A DNA stretch of 56,618 nucleotides, from positions 186,937-243,554 of the forward strand of contig NZ_KI928919.1 in NCBI RefSeq assembly GCF_000521215.1, in the 5' to 3' direction. Both the position numbers and the translations under genes were made by a program. How positions within the stretch are numbered: the stretch's first letter is position 1; each line of letters begins with the position of its first letter. Positions 18,170-27,112 of this stretch are shown here, piece by piece. The notes below the pieces were generated by a model. That model ran no database searches, was not told where the DNA came from, and was given only the letters and a program-made list of their open reading frames with translations. This DNA comes from Labrenzia sp. DG1229. GTDB taxonomy: Bacteria; Pseudomonadota; Alphaproteobacteria; Rhizobiales; Stappiaceae.

Positions 18170-19096
18170 ATGTTTGACATGATAAAATCTGCAAGCCTTG
18201 CCTGCGGACTTCTTCTTTCGGCAACCTTTGCGCAGGCCGAAGAACTGCGAATCGGGACAGCGAGCCTGGGTGGAGCCTTCTATCCGATGGGCCAAAGTAT
18301 CTCCAACCTGGTCAACAAATACGCGGGCGAGGACATTTCGATGGTCCCCGTGGTGACCGGCGGTTCTGTTCAGAATCCCAGGCTCATTGACAGCGGTGAG
18401 GTCGAAATCGCCATCACCAACAACAATCTGGCTGTGTTGGCCTTGAACGGGAAGGGCCCTTACAAGAGCGGTGCGATTGACATGAGTGCAGTGGCTGCGC
18501 TTCACCCGAGTGTGCTGCACATGATCGTGCTGGAAGGATCCGACATCAAGACCATCGAGGACCTCAAGGGTAAACGGGTCGCGGTCGGGCCGGCTGGTGG
18601 CGGGACGCTTGGATTCATGAATTTCCTGCTGCCGCTGCACGACATGTCAATGGACGATATCGTGCCGAGTTTCCTTTCCTATTCGGACGGTTTCAGCCAG
18701 CTGAGCGACGGCAATGTCGATGCGGCCTTTGCCCTGTCAGGCTATCCGGCCGGGGCGGTCATGCAGGCTGCAGCCGGCAACAAGTTGAGGTTCATCGATT
18801 TTTCGGACGGTATTCTCGACAAGGCCCTGGAGAAGAACGGAGCCTTCAAGCCCGTTGAAATACCGGCCGATGTTTATGGAACGGCGGAACCGGGGACCGT
18901 TATCGGTGTCAACAACATGCTGATCGTACCAAATTCCCTGTCTGCGGATGTCGTTGAGAAGATCGTGACGGCGGTCTTTGACAATCTGGAGGAGTTCCAG
19001 GCCGAGAATGCCAATGCCAAGCAGATCGATCCTGCGAATTCGTTGAACCTTGCCATACCGCTCCACGAAGGTGCGGCACGTTACTTCAACAAGTAA
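18170..19096 (+). CDS. TAXI-family TRAP transporter solute-binding protein
   Basis: The 308-residue protein has a signal peptide (cut near AQAEE, residue 23) and the TAXI start of the mature chain ELRIGTASLGGAFYPMGQSI. KGKRVAVGPAGGGTLGF is the ligand-domain segment typical of the family. TAXI proteins capture an organic acid or similar anion in the periplasm and hand it to a fused TRAP permease, here encoded directly downstream. GGGAGGA lies before the ATG. The ligand cannot be named; known examples include glutamate and 2-oxo acids. Confidence 0.9.
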   Translation: MFDMIKSASLACGLLLSATFAQAEELRIGTASLGGAFYPMGQSISNLVNKYAGEDISMVPVVTGGSVQNPRLIDSGEVEIAITNNNLAVLALNGKGPYKSGAIDMSAVAALHPSVLHMIVLEGSDIKTIEDLKGKRVAVGPAGGGTLGFMNFLLPLHDMSMDDIVPSFLSYSDGFSQLSDGNVDAAFALSGYPAGAVMQAAAGNKLRFIDFSDGILDKALEKNGAFKPVEIPADVYGTAEPGTVIGVNNMLIVPNSLSADVVEKIVTAVFDNLEEFQAENANAKQIDPANSLNLAIPLHEGAARYFNK

Positions 19097-19173
19097 CCGG
19101 AAATCAGCGTGCAAAAATCGCTGCGGGCCCGCAAGAGCGGGCTCGTGAGCTATCATGAGGAAAGGAAAACCGC

Positions 19174-21066
19174 GTGCAGGAGCGGGAGCCCGGGACATCC
19201 CTTCTAGACAAGCGAACCGCGATTCTTGTCGCGGCGTTCTGCCTTGGTCTCTTTCATCTTGCAGCCGTCTCCGGCGTGATCTCGATTTCAACGATGCCGT
19301 TGCGCCTGGTGCACGTCGCGATGGCATTCTCGCTGCTGTTCGCCCTGAAGCCGGCCTCGAAGCGTCTGGCGGGCACAAAGACAGATCTTGCTCTTACCGG
19401 GGTGTTGATCCTTGCCATTCTCGGAGCGAGCCTCTGGCTCATCTCGCGCTGGAAGTCGATTGCCTTCAGCGGCGGGTTGACGACAGATGGGGACTATTAT
19501 GCCGGTCTTGTCATTCTCCTCCTGGTCTTCGAAGCCGCGCGCCGAGGCATTGGGCTGACCCTTGCGATCATCACACTGGTCTTCTTCTGCTATCCATTCA
19601 TCAGTCCCTATCTGCCGGGAATTCTGAATGGGCGCGGCTATAGCCTTGAACGAATGGTGCTCTTCCTGACCACCGACACGCAGGGGGTCTACGGCATCCC
19701 GATCGGCGTTGCCGCGACCTATATTATCGTTTTCACGATATTCGGCGCGATGTTGTCCCGGTTCGGAGCTGGTGACTTCTTCTTCGAGATTTCCATTCGC
19801 CTGACCCGGGGTTTGCGCGCGGCGAGTGCAAAGTCCGCCGTAATGTTTTCAACGCTGATCGGCATGGTGTCCGGATCCGCAGCCGGCAATGTCGCGGTCA
19901 CGGGCACGGTGACCATTCCCATCATGAAGCGCGAGGGCTATCAGCCTCATCAGGCGGGTGCTATCGAAGCCGTCGCGTCGACCGGCGGGCAGCTGATGCC
20001 ACCGGTCATGGGTGCTGCGGCATTCATCATGGCCGAGATCGTCGGGGTTCCCTACACCACCGTCATGGCGGTTGCCATTCTGCCGGCGCTGTTGTTCTTC
20101 GGCTCTGCCTTTTTCGTTGTGCACCTGCAGGCGGTAAAGTCCGGCATTGAACCGAGGGCAGATGATCAGAGCGACGGGCGGCCGCTTTCCCGGGTGTTGA
20201 TCCAGGGCGCTCCGTTCATCGGAGCGTTTGCCGTGTTGCTCGCACTGATGCTCTCAGGTTTTTCGCCTTTCAAGGCATCGCTGTGGGGCATGGCGGTGCT
20301 GATCGGACTGGACATTGTCAGGTCGCGGCGGATTGACCTGGACCTGATCAGGAAAATCGCGGGCAGCATTGCGGAAGGATCGCGCAATGTCATAACCATT
20401 TCGGCGGCCTGCGCGGCGGCAGGTGTCATTTCGGGAACGCTCGGGATTACCGGCCTCGGCTCCAAGATAGCGCTTCTGATTGACGTTGCCTCCAACGGTC
20501 AGCTCATCCTGGCACTTCTTTTCACAATGGTTGCGTCGATCATACTGGGGATGGGGCTTCCGACGACGGCGGCCTATCTGATCCTGGCAACGGTGGTTGC
20601 CCCGGCTCTGGTCAAATTCGGTGTTCCGATGCTGACGGCCCATTTCTTTGTCTTCTATTACGGCTGCATCTCGACCATTACGCCGCCGGTTGCGCTTGCG
20701 TCCTATGTTGCTGGCGGTATTGCCGGAGCCGACGTCAACAAGGTCGGCTGGACGGCAGCTTCCTATGCCACGACGAGTTTCGTCTTGCCCTTTGCCTTTG
20801 TCTTCGGACCAGGTCTCCTGATGCAGGGCGATATTTTCGGCAATCTTCTTGCCGTGATCACCGGTTTTGCCGGTGTCGGGGCTGTTGCTGCCGGTGTGGT
20901 CGGTTGTCTCTTTTCGCCGCTTTCGGCGGCAAACCGGGCTGTCGCACTGGGCGCCGGGCTGTGTCTGCTTGCGCAGTTCTGGCCCACCGCACTTGTCGGC
21001 GCGGTATTGCTCGGCTGGCTTTTCATCCAGCAGCGGGCTGCCCGGCAAGTTTCCCTGAAATCCTGA
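19174..21066 (+). CDS. TRAP transporter fused permease (small and large subunits)
   Basis: The 630-residue protein has about 16-18 hydrophobic helices, joining the DctQ-like small part (residues 1-150) to the DctM-like large part. VMFSTLIGMVSGSAAGNVAV and GMGLPTTAAYLILATVVAP are conserved TRAP-M segments, and such fusions are normal with TAXI binding proteins. It imports the ligand using a sodium or proton gradient. Start GTG 19174 has GAGGAAAGG upstream. Confidence 0.9.
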   Translation: MQEREPGTSLLDKRTAILVAAFCLGLFHLAAVSGVISISTMPLRLVHVAMAFSLLFALKPASKRLAGTKTDLALTGVLILAILGASLWLISRWKSIAFSGGLTTDGDYYAGLVILLLVFEAARRGIGLTLAIITLVFFCYPFISPYLPGILNGRGYSLERMVLFLTTDTQGVYGIPIGVAATYIIVFTIFGAMLSRFGAGDFFFEISIRLTRGLRAASAKSAVMFSTLIGMVSGSAAGNVAVTGTVTIPIMKREGYQPHQAGAIEAVASTGGQLMPPVMGAAAFIMAEIVGVPYTTVMAVAILPALLFFGSAFFVVHLQAVKSGIEPRADDQSDGRPLSRVLIQGAPFIGAFAVLLALMLSGFSPFKASLWGMAVLIGLDIVRSRRIDLDLIRKIAGSIAEGSRNVITISAACAAAGVISGTLGITGLGSKIALLIDVASNGQLILALLFTMVASIILGMGLPTTAAYLILATVVAPALVKFGVPMLTAHFFVFYYGCISTITPPVALASYVAGGIAGADVNKVGWTAASYATTSFVLPFAFVFGPGLLMQGDIFGNLLAVITGFAGVGAVAAGVVGCLFSPLSAANRAVALGAGLCLLAQFWPTALVGAVLLGWLFIQQRAARQVSLKS

Positions 21067-21076
21067 AGCAAACGGA

Positions 21077-21658
21077 ATGACCATGGCGAGAGAATTCAGA
21101 CGCGTTGTCACCGGGCACGACGAAAACGGTGTGGCGATTGTCGAGAGCGACGGTATCGCGACGCACCGCTTGCAGCGAGAGAACAGGCCGGGTGTGACGC
21201 TGACCAATTTCTGGCTGTCGGACGGAACACCGGCCGAATATGACGCGGCTACGGAAACCTGCGACGGGCCCTTCACTCTGCATCCACCGGAAAACGGCAG
21301 CGTTTTCCGGGTGGTCGAGTTCATGCCGGAGGACCCTGAGGTGATGAAAATGCTCGACGGCAAGGCCGCCTTTGCCGAAATGGGCGCGGGCGACAATATC
21401 GTGGAAGATGCGCGTCATCCCTGGATGCACAGGACTGACAGCGTCGATTATGCGGTTGTCCTGACCGGTGAGATCTACATGCTGATGGATGAAGACGACG
21501 TTCTGCTCAAGGCGGGCGATGTCGTCATCCAGCGCGGAACAAACCATGCCTGGGCCAACAGGGGCACAGAGCCATGTTCCATTGCCTTCGTTCTCGTGGA
21601 CGGGGTCACCCGTCGCGGCGCTGCAAAAGAGAATCAAAAGGGTGTTCCGCACCGCTAA
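21077..21658 (+). CDS. Cupin domain protein
   Basis: The 193-residue protein has a cupin barrel in its C-terminal half: MHRTDSVDYAVVLTGEIYML gives the first motif with His, and GDVVIQRGTNHAWANRG the second motif ending in a His ligand. The N-terminal half is unassigned. Cupins include dioxygenases, isomerases and small-molecule sensors. It begins 10 bases after the TRAP permease stop, so it probably acts on, or senses, the transported compound. Confidence 0.8.
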   Translation: MTMAREFRRVVTGHDENGVAIVESDGIATHRLQRENRPGVTLTNFWLSDGTPAEYDAATETCDGPFTLHPPENGSVFRVVEFMPEDPEVMKMLDGKAAFAEMGAGDNIVEDARHPWMHRTDSVDYAVVLTGEIYMLMDEDDVLLKAGDVVIQRGTNHAWANRGTEPCSIAFVLVDGVTRRGAAKENQKGVPHR

Positions 21659-21685
21659 GGGTTTTGACGGAAGAAGGAACTTGAA

Positions 21686-22204
21686 ATGCGCGTACTTGGC
21701 CTAATCCCGGCATGCCTTGCGATTGCCGCCTCAAGTCCGGCGCTGGCGGAAGCCCCGGACCTCAAAACGCCTGCTCCGGTGATTTATCTCGCCGACAATC
21801 TGGACGAGGCCGACCGTCTCGGCTGGTGCATCGATACGCAAGGACGGGGCTTTGGCGAAAATCTTCACGCCCATTCCTGCAAGCCGCAGGGCGGCGATGT
21901 GCAATTTTCCTTTGACGAGACAACGGGCCAGATCAAATCTGTTGCCTTTGCCGGCAAGTGCATGGAACTGATCGCGCCGGGCGAGAAGATCGCATTTGGA
22001 TTGCGGGATTGTTCCGACGCGAAAACTCAGGTTTTTGCCTTTGAGCCTGCGAATGGACGCATCGCCCCGGCGAACCAGCCGGACACGTGCGTCGCGGTTG
22101 GCGAATCAAGTCGCAGCGCAGGACCGTTCATGTCACGGGACCTAGTCGTCAAGGCTTGCGCTTCGGCGGACCGGGAACTGATCACCTGGCGCGAGAAGCG
22201 GTGA
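21686..22204 (+). CDS. Exported protein resembling a ricin-type beta-trefoil
   Basis: The 172-residue protein has a signal peptide (ends PALAEA, about residue 22) and repeated units with Cys and Trp/Phe spaced as in ricin B-type beta-trefoils: GWCIDTQGRG, KCMELIAPGEKIAFGLRDC, TCVAVGESS. Six cysteines could make three disulphides, one per unit. A carbohydrate-binding role is possible, but the QxW motifs are not intact, so this is tentative. It follows the cupin gene by 27 bases and seems to end the TRAP operon. Confidence 0.65.
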   Translation: MRVLGLIPACLAIAASSPALAEAPDLKTPAPVIYLADNLDEADRLGWCIDTQGRGFGENLHAHSCKPQGGDVQFSFDETTGQIKSVAFAGKCMELIAPGEKIAFGLRDCSDAKTQVFAFEPANGRIAPANQPDTCVAVGESSRSAGPFMSRDLVVKACASADRELITWREKR

Positions 22205-22332
22205 GGGGACGTGCCTGAAACGGTCCTTCAAACGAGACCCATTTTACCTGGCAAAAGCCGCAAGTCACGTCATCGCAATCGCCTGCAACCTCTCTGATTG
22301 GCGCAGAAGTTGCCCTAAAGTCTCCAACCCGG

Positions 22333-22977
22333 TCAGTCGACTTTTGCCGTGATGAGCTTGTAGCCTGCGATTGAAAACAGGCTGCCCAGAATCCCTTGAA
22401 CCGGGCGGCGTGCTCTTGCATAGATAGAGACCATTTTCTGTGTCGAGAATGCAAGCGTATAGAGGACGTGAACCCCAAGAGAGAGCGATGTCGTTCCGAC
22501 GATGATGGCGCTAGACACCCACACAGGTGAATTTGCATCCAGACCCAGTGAAACGATGGCAATCCAGCCAAGCGCGGCCTTTGGATTTGTCAGGTTCAAC
22601 AAGTATCCCTTGCGAAAGTTGCCGGCAAAAGACCGTTTGGCGCGAGACACGGCAGGATCATCCATGTCCATGCTGGACCATGAAGACCTGAACGCCTTGT
22701 ATGCGAGATAGAACAGATAGCAGCCGCCGGCGATCTTGATGAAAATCAGCACTTGTCCATAGCTCGCAATGACAGCCGAGAGACCAAGAACGCTGGCCGT
22801 GGACCAGGTGAGTGTGCCGGCGGCTACTCCGAGGCTGACTGCCAGACCCGGGCGCCGGCCGGCGGACATCGATGTCCCCATCACCGCGAGGACATTCGGT
22901 CCGGGTGTCGCGTTTTGAAGCAGGAAGACACCGTAGATCAAAAGCACGCCCGGCAGATGATTGAAGAGCTCGGTCAT
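22333..22977 (-). CDS. LysE-family amino acid exporter
   Basis: The 214-residue membrane protein has six hydrophobic helices and the LysE/RhtB pattern NATPGPNVLAVMG at about residues 22-34, with NLTNPKAALGW in the middle. It exports amino acids or related metabolites through the inner membrane. The start ATG 22977 gives family length; longer in-frame starts add non-conserved residues. No LysR-type partner is adjacent. Confidence 0.88.
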   Translation of the reverse strand: MTELFNHLPGVLLIYGVFLLQNATPGPNVLAVMGTSMSAGRRPGLAVSLGVAAGTLTWSTASVLGLSAVIASYGQVLIFIKIAGGCYLFYLAYKAFRSSWSSMDMDDPAVSRAKRSFAGNFRKGYLLNLTNPKAALGWIAIVSLGLDANSPVWVSSAIIVGTTSLSLGVHVLYTLAFSTQKMVSIYARARRPVQGILGSLFSIAGYKLITAKVD

Positions 22978-23263
22978 TGAGTGTTCGCTTTTCAAAAGAG
23001 GGGTTGGTTTCTGGCAGCAACATTCGGTCATCGCTGCTCTTGCTGGCAAGTGGTCGTTTGCAGAAAGATGAAACTGCAACGATCATTGAATCAAATGGCT
23101 GCAGGCGGCGCTGATACCGGGACGTCAGTGGTCGGCGAGCTGATCAGGCAAGCCGGCCGTGCGAGGGAAACTTTGCTTTGTGAAAGGCTGTATTGATTGC
23201 ATATGCCGGTCACATTAACGTTCATACGGTGAGATTGCCAATTCACTGCTGCAGGACCATTCG

Positions 23264-23659
23264 ATGATGCCCGATTCAGTTACGGCCTACCAAATTGCCC
23301 AGGACCACTGCGCTGCCTGGACCAACCAGACTCCCGAAATGGTTGCTGGCCGTTACGCCGAAAAAACGACCATGATCATGAATGGCGGCGATCCCATGAC
23401 GAGTCGATCCCAGATTGCCGACATGGCGGCGGGATTCATGGCTGACTTTCCGGATCTCGTTCTTGCACTTGATACGGTTCTCGTTGCGGATCGCCACATG
23501 ATTTATGCCTGGACCTTCGAAGGCCGCCACAAGGAAACCGGTAACAAGGTCCGTTTCTCCGGATGGGAAGAATGGGATCTCGATGACGATTTCAAGGTGA
23601 CGAAATCGCTTGGTTGGTATGATGCGGAAGACTATGACCGGCAGGTTGCGGGAACCTGA
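23264..23659 (+). CDS. SnoaL-like / NTF2-fold protein
   Basis: The 131-residue protein fits the NTF2-like alpha+beta barrel: an N-terminal helix (AYQIAQDHCAAWTNQTPE), then RYAEKTTMIMNGGDPMTSR, and beta strands VLVADRHMIYAWTFEGRH and VRFSGWEEWDLDDDFKV. Such proteins are small-molecule enzymes or binding proteins; the acidic stretch DLDDDFK is typical of the last strand. No signal peptide. Function is unknown. Confidence 0.75.
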   Translation: MMPDSVTAYQIAQDHCAAWTNQTPEMVAGRYAEKTTMIMNGGDPMTSRSQIADMAAGFMADFPDLVLALDTVLVADRHMIYAWTFEGRHKETGNKVRFSGWEEWDLDDDFKVTKSLGWYDAEDYDRQVAGT

Positions 23660-23725
23660 CTGACCTGAAGCCCTGAAATTCCTCCAGTTTTGTGTAGAGT
23701 CCGTTCCAATCAGGAGACGGACGGA

Positions 23726-23884
23726 ATGAAGCGTTCACGGTTCATGGAAGAACAGGTCATCGGCATCTTGAGGGAGCGGGAGGCTGGGATGAAGACGGCG
23801 GATGTCTGCCGCAAGCGCCGCATTTCAGAAGCGACCTTTTACAAGTTCAAGGCCATGTTCGGCGGGATGGACGTGTCGCAATGA
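23726..23884 (+). pseudogene. IS3-family transposase OrfA fragment
   Basis: The first 50 codons encode the N terminus of an IS3-type OrfA: MKRSRFMEEQVIGILRERE followed by AGMKTADVCRKRRISEATFY, a helix-turn-helix. Normal OrfA proteins are about 88-100 residues and are followed by OrfB. Here the reading frame stops after GGMDVSQ, where it joins a LuxR-type gene end. No terminal repeat or OrfB follows. Confidence 0.85.
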
Positions 23885-24015
23885 TTGCGCATCGGCTTGA
23901 AATTTCGGATTCCGCTGTTGCGCTCTATATCCGCAATGTGCGCCGCAAGTCAGACGCAACAACCCGAGAACAGGCTGTCGCCCGCGCAATTCAAGTGGGC
24001 GAGATACAGCCGTAG
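23881..24015 (+). pseudogene. C-terminal remnant of a LuxR-type regulator
   Basis: One frame from 23881 to the TAG at 24013-24015 encodes the last 44 residues of a LuxR helix-turn-helix: IAHRLEISDSAVALYIRNVR, then RKSDATTREQAVARAIQVG and EIQP. This matches the DNA-binding end of autoinducer-type LuxR proteins. The remainder of the gene is missing; the join with the IS3 OrfA fragment is at about 23878-23884, overlapping by a few bases. The fragment is too short to act alone. Confidence 0.75.
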
Positions 24016-24534
24016 TTGCGATGGCAGTTTGGGATGTACAGCAGTAAACGGAATTGGTGCTGATGTTCCCAAAAATGCCTTTTTCCACCCATTGATTTTG
24101 AAAGTTCTGCTTCAAAGCGGTCGATTGGTGCACATGTAACCAGTGACCTGAGACCGCTTTGCCCCCATGCACGAACCGCTGCACGAGTGTCAGCTTTTTG
24201 CCAACCGCCTGACCAGCTCGCACTTGCCACGAATTCACTCTGTCCCGCCTAAATTTCAGAACCAGCTCACGGCACCAAGACCTTGAATGGGCTCTCAGCC
24301 GATCTTTGTCGCACAATCCGTGAAGGTCCGCATTGATCGACCGGAAACACCTTGTATCGCAAGGGATAACTTGGATGCGTCAGAAATCTTCGAGCTGTTA
24401 AGGGTCAACGACTAAGGTGCTGGCGAATGGCGAAAACTATGTTTCGCCCCACATCAAACGACTGATCTATACACTTGGACGGCACATTTGTTTCGTCGCA
24501 GGTATCAATTCTGCGTGGCGCTCAATGTTGGTGG
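24016..24534. other. Gene-free stretch after the LuxR remnant
   Basis: No gene is supported in these 519 bases. A 163-residue minus-strand frame crosses the region but also runs antisense through the LuxR remnant and IS fragment, has no ribosome site and no family features, so I left it out. The stretch probably contains more decayed inserted DNA. Confidence 0.5.
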
Positions 24535-25446
24535 CTAGATTGCGAAGATTGCAGCGTAGCTTGCCAGCATGACAGACGATTCCCTGCGGGTGAGCGTGAA
24601 ATCGGTGCGTAGGAAAAATAGCGAAGCCGTGGTCGCTACGATCATGACCGGTATCCAGAAATCGAGAAAACTCTGCGCCACAGAAACTGGTGCGACAAAG
24701 GCAGCGCCTCCGATCACGAGACTTCCGTTGAAGACATTGCTGCCCAGAATTCCGCCGAGAATAACACCGGACTTCTGCCGGAGAGCTGCGGCAACACAGG
24801 CGGCCATCTCGGGCAAAGAAGTACCGATCGCTACAACCGTCAGTCCGATCACGGCATCGGACGCCCCGAGCATGCCGGCGATTTCGATGGCAGACTCAAT
24901 AAACACATGCGCACCGACAGGCAGCGCAACCAGCGCGAGGCCACACCTGGTAAGGCAAGGAAACAGTCCACCCTCACTTGCGTCCAGAACCTGGTCCTGA
25001 ACTTCAAGGCTGCGCCAGCGCAGGGAAAGGTAGGTCAGCATTGCCATGACCAGCAGCAGTGCGTCCATCCTGGAGACAGAACCGTCATAGGCCGTTGCCC
25101 AGAACAGAAGCGCGCCCACGAGCATCGCGCTGCCGTCGATCCGAAGTACATCCCTGTCGATCGCAAGAGGTGCGATCAGTCCGGCAAGAGCCAAAACGAG
25201 CAACAGATTGGCAATATTGCTGCCAACTATGTTGCCGACCGCGATATCGGGTTTGTTGGCCATCATTGCATCGGCCGCGACAAAGAGCTCGGGAGCCGAT
25301 GTTCCGAAACCCATGACAACAAATGCCACAACAATCGGAGAAACGCGCAACCGGTTGGACAGGCCCGCAATCCCGTCTACAAGCCAGTCACCACCATAAA
25401 AAAGCAGGGTGCAACCTGCGACAAGAAACAGCAATTCCGTCAGCAT
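24535..25446 (-). CDS. Calcium/sodium antiporter (CaCA family)
   Basis: The 303-residue membrane protein has ten helices and two inverted alpha repeats: GFGTSAPELFVAADAMM with GNIVGSNIANLLLVLALAGL, and IGTSLPEMAACVAAAL with GGILGSNVFNGSLVIGGAAF. These are the ion-binding GTSxPE and GSN motifs of bacterial sodium/calcium exchangers of the YrbG kind. Its ATG shares one base with the stop of the phosphatase gene, so it is translated as the last gene of the ABC operon, an unusual partner for such a transporter. Confidence 0.9.
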   Translation of the reverse strand: MLTELLFLVAGCTLLFYGGDWLVDGIAGLSNRLRVSPIVVAFVVMGFGTSAPELFVAADAMMANKPDIAVGNIVGSNIANLLLVLALAGLIAPLAIDRDVLRIDGSAMLVGALLFWATAYDGSVSRMDALLLVMAMLTYLSLRWRSLEVQDQVLDASEGGLFPCLTRCGLALVALPVGAHVFIESAIEIAGMLGASDAVIGLTVVAIGTSLPEMAACVAAALRQKSGVILGGILGSNVFNGSLVIGGAAFVAPVSVAQSFLDFWIPVMIVATTASLFFLRTDFTLTRRESSVMLASYAAIFAI

Positions 25447-26045
25447 CAGTCAGGTGCTCCGAATTCCAGGCTGTCGGGCAAATAGTTGAAGAGTTCCAGT
25501 CGCGGAAGTTTGCCATTCCCCATTCGCAATGCACTCAGGCTGGCCGGAGCGACCGGTATCACGCAAGCGGGCGCAAGACCGACGTAGCGTTGCAAGATCG
25601 CGCGAATGACGCCGCCGTGGCAAACAATGAGCAGGTTCTGGCAGGGATTTTGGCGCTCGTCCTCTATGACAGTGCAAATGCGGTCTGCAAAGGCTTCCCA
25701 GTCCTCGCCGCGAGGCGGCGCGAACGTGCCTGCGCGCCATCCAAGATAAGCAGCTTCGTCCTCGGTCCGAATGTCATCGATCGGGCGTCCGGTCCAGTCC
25801 CCGACGTCAATTTCCCGCAGGCCTTTTGTAAACCGAGGTTTTTCGGCCCCAATTCGTTCAGCGGTTTCGCTTACCCGCCTGAGGTCCGAGGACACCGCCC
25901 GGCAATGGCCAATTCCTGTGATGACACCCCGCAGAGCATCGGCTTGTAACTTTCCGAGTTCGGACAACCCGATATCGGCCTGCCCCTGAAGACGCCTGGA
26001 GGCGTTCCATTCTGATTGTCCGTGTCGAACGAGCAGCAGACGCAT
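25446..26045 (-). CDS. Histidine phosphatase family protein
   Basis: The 199-residue protein has the phosphoglycerate mutase-like catalytic start MRLLLVRHGQSEWN (phosphohistidine His in RHG, residue 8), the acidic proton donor region (LREIDVGDWTGRP) and the second His in VCHGGVIRAI. Members remove phosphate from sugar phosphates, nucleotides or cobalamin intermediates. Start ATG 26045 forms TGATG with the stop of the ABC ATPase gene. The cytoplasmic location and operon partners suggest action on an imported phosphorylated compound; this is inference. Confidence 0.88.
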   Translation of the reverse strand: MRLLLVRHGQSEWNASRRLQGQADIGLSELGKLQADALRGVITGIGHCRAVSSDLRRVSETAERIGAEKPRFTKGLREIDVGDWTGRPIDDIRTEDEAAYLGWRAGTFAPPRGEDWEAFADRICTVIEDERQNPCQNLLIVCHGGVIRAILQRYVGLAPACVIPVAPASLSALRMGNGKLPRLELFNYLPDSLEFGAPD

Positions 26046-27103
26046 CAGCAAAGCCTCTCGCCAGTGCGGCTAAACCAGCAATCCGGTTCAGGCGGCAGTG
26101 TAAACTGGACAGTGTTGCCAATTCGCACAGGCGGCGCGCTGTCAACTATGGCGGTCAGCCGCAGGCCATCGCGCAATCCAGTGACCATGGTACGTCCGGC
26201 TATGGCGCTGATCTCAACCAATTCCATTGGCAAGGTCATCGCGCTTTCTGTCTCGCTTACGGACATCTTTTCAGCCCGGTACATGGCCAGGCAATCGTCC
26301 GAGGGCGGCGACAGCTGCATGGCCCGCCCACCGACATTGTAGCCGCTGCCATTCTTGACGACAGGGATCATGTTGTTGGGAGGAGTGCCAACAAAGGTCG
26401 CGACAAACGCAGTTTCAGGGGCGTTGATCAAATCGGCTGGTGTCCCGAACTGTTGCACCGTGCCGTGGTTCATCACCGCTACATGAGTGGCCATCGTCAT
26501 GGCCTCAATCTGATCATGGGTGACATAGACTGTCGTTGCACCTGTTGCACGATGCAGACGCATCAGTTCCGCGCGCATTTCGACCCGAAGCTTGGCATCG
26601 AGATTTGAAAGCGGTTCGTCAAACAATAAAACAGACGGTTTGGGCGCAATCGTGCGCGCAATGGCAACCCGCTGTTGTTGGCCGCCAGAAATCTCGTTTG
26701 GATACCTGCCGGCAAGTTGACTGATCTCAAGCAAGTTCAGAACTTCGTTGATCCGGGCAGCGCGCTCGACCCTCGGCATCTTCATGACCTTTAGCGGCCA
26801 CTCAACATTGCCGCGAACGGACATGTGCGGCCAGAGTGCGTATGACTGGAAAACCAGTCCCGAGTTGCGTTTCGCCGGATCGACGGCCCAATTCCGGTCT
26901 CCGTCCGACACGGTCTGGTCGTCGAACACAATTTGCCCCTCGGACGGCAATTCCAGTCCCGCCAACATGCGAAGCAAGGTTGTTTTGCCGCAACCGGATG
27001 GTCCCAGCAAAACAAGGAAAGCGCCATCGGGGACTTTGAGCGATAGATTCTTAACAGCCTCGAAAGCACCGAAGCGTTTGCACAGATTGCAAATTTCCAG
27101 CAT
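26045..27103 (-). CDS. ABC transporter ATP-binding protein (Fbp/Afu type)
   Basis: The 352-residue protein has Walker A GPSGCGKTT near residue 34, signature SGGQQQRVAIART, Walker B LLFDEPLSNLDAKLR, and a C-terminal OB-type (TOBE) domain after about residue 240. This layout is of the FbpC/PotA/UgpC class. It energises import through the fused permease encoded just upstream, 9 bases away. The C-terminal domain could bind a regulator. Confidence 0.9.
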   Translation of the reverse strand: MLEICNLCKRFGAFEAVKNLSLKVPDGAFLVLLGPSGCGKTTLLRMLAGLELPSEGQIVFDDQTVSDGDRNWAVDPAKRNSGLVFQSYALWPHMSVRGNVEWPLKVMKMPRVERAARINEVLNLLEISQLAGRYPNEISGGQQQRVAIARTIAPKPSVLLFDEPLSNLDAKLRVEMRAELMRLHRATGATTVYVTHDQIEAMTMATHVAVMNHGTVQQFGTPADLINAPETAFVATFVGTPPNNMIPVVKNGSGYNVGGRAMQLSPPSDDCLAMYRAEKMSVSETESAMTLPMELVEISAIAGRTMVTGLRDGLRLTAIVDSAPPVRIGNTVQFTLPPEPDCWFSRTGERLC

Positions 27104-27112
27104 GGGTTACCT

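Noticed and set aside
20254..21396. Leftward 380-residue frame across the TRAP permease and cupin genes
   Set aside because: Crosses two real genes on the other strand and has no recognisable domain.
23825..24316. Leftward 163-residue frame after the SnoaL-like gene
   Set aside because: Runs antisense through the LuxR remnant and the end of the IS3 fragment, has no ribosome site and no family pattern.
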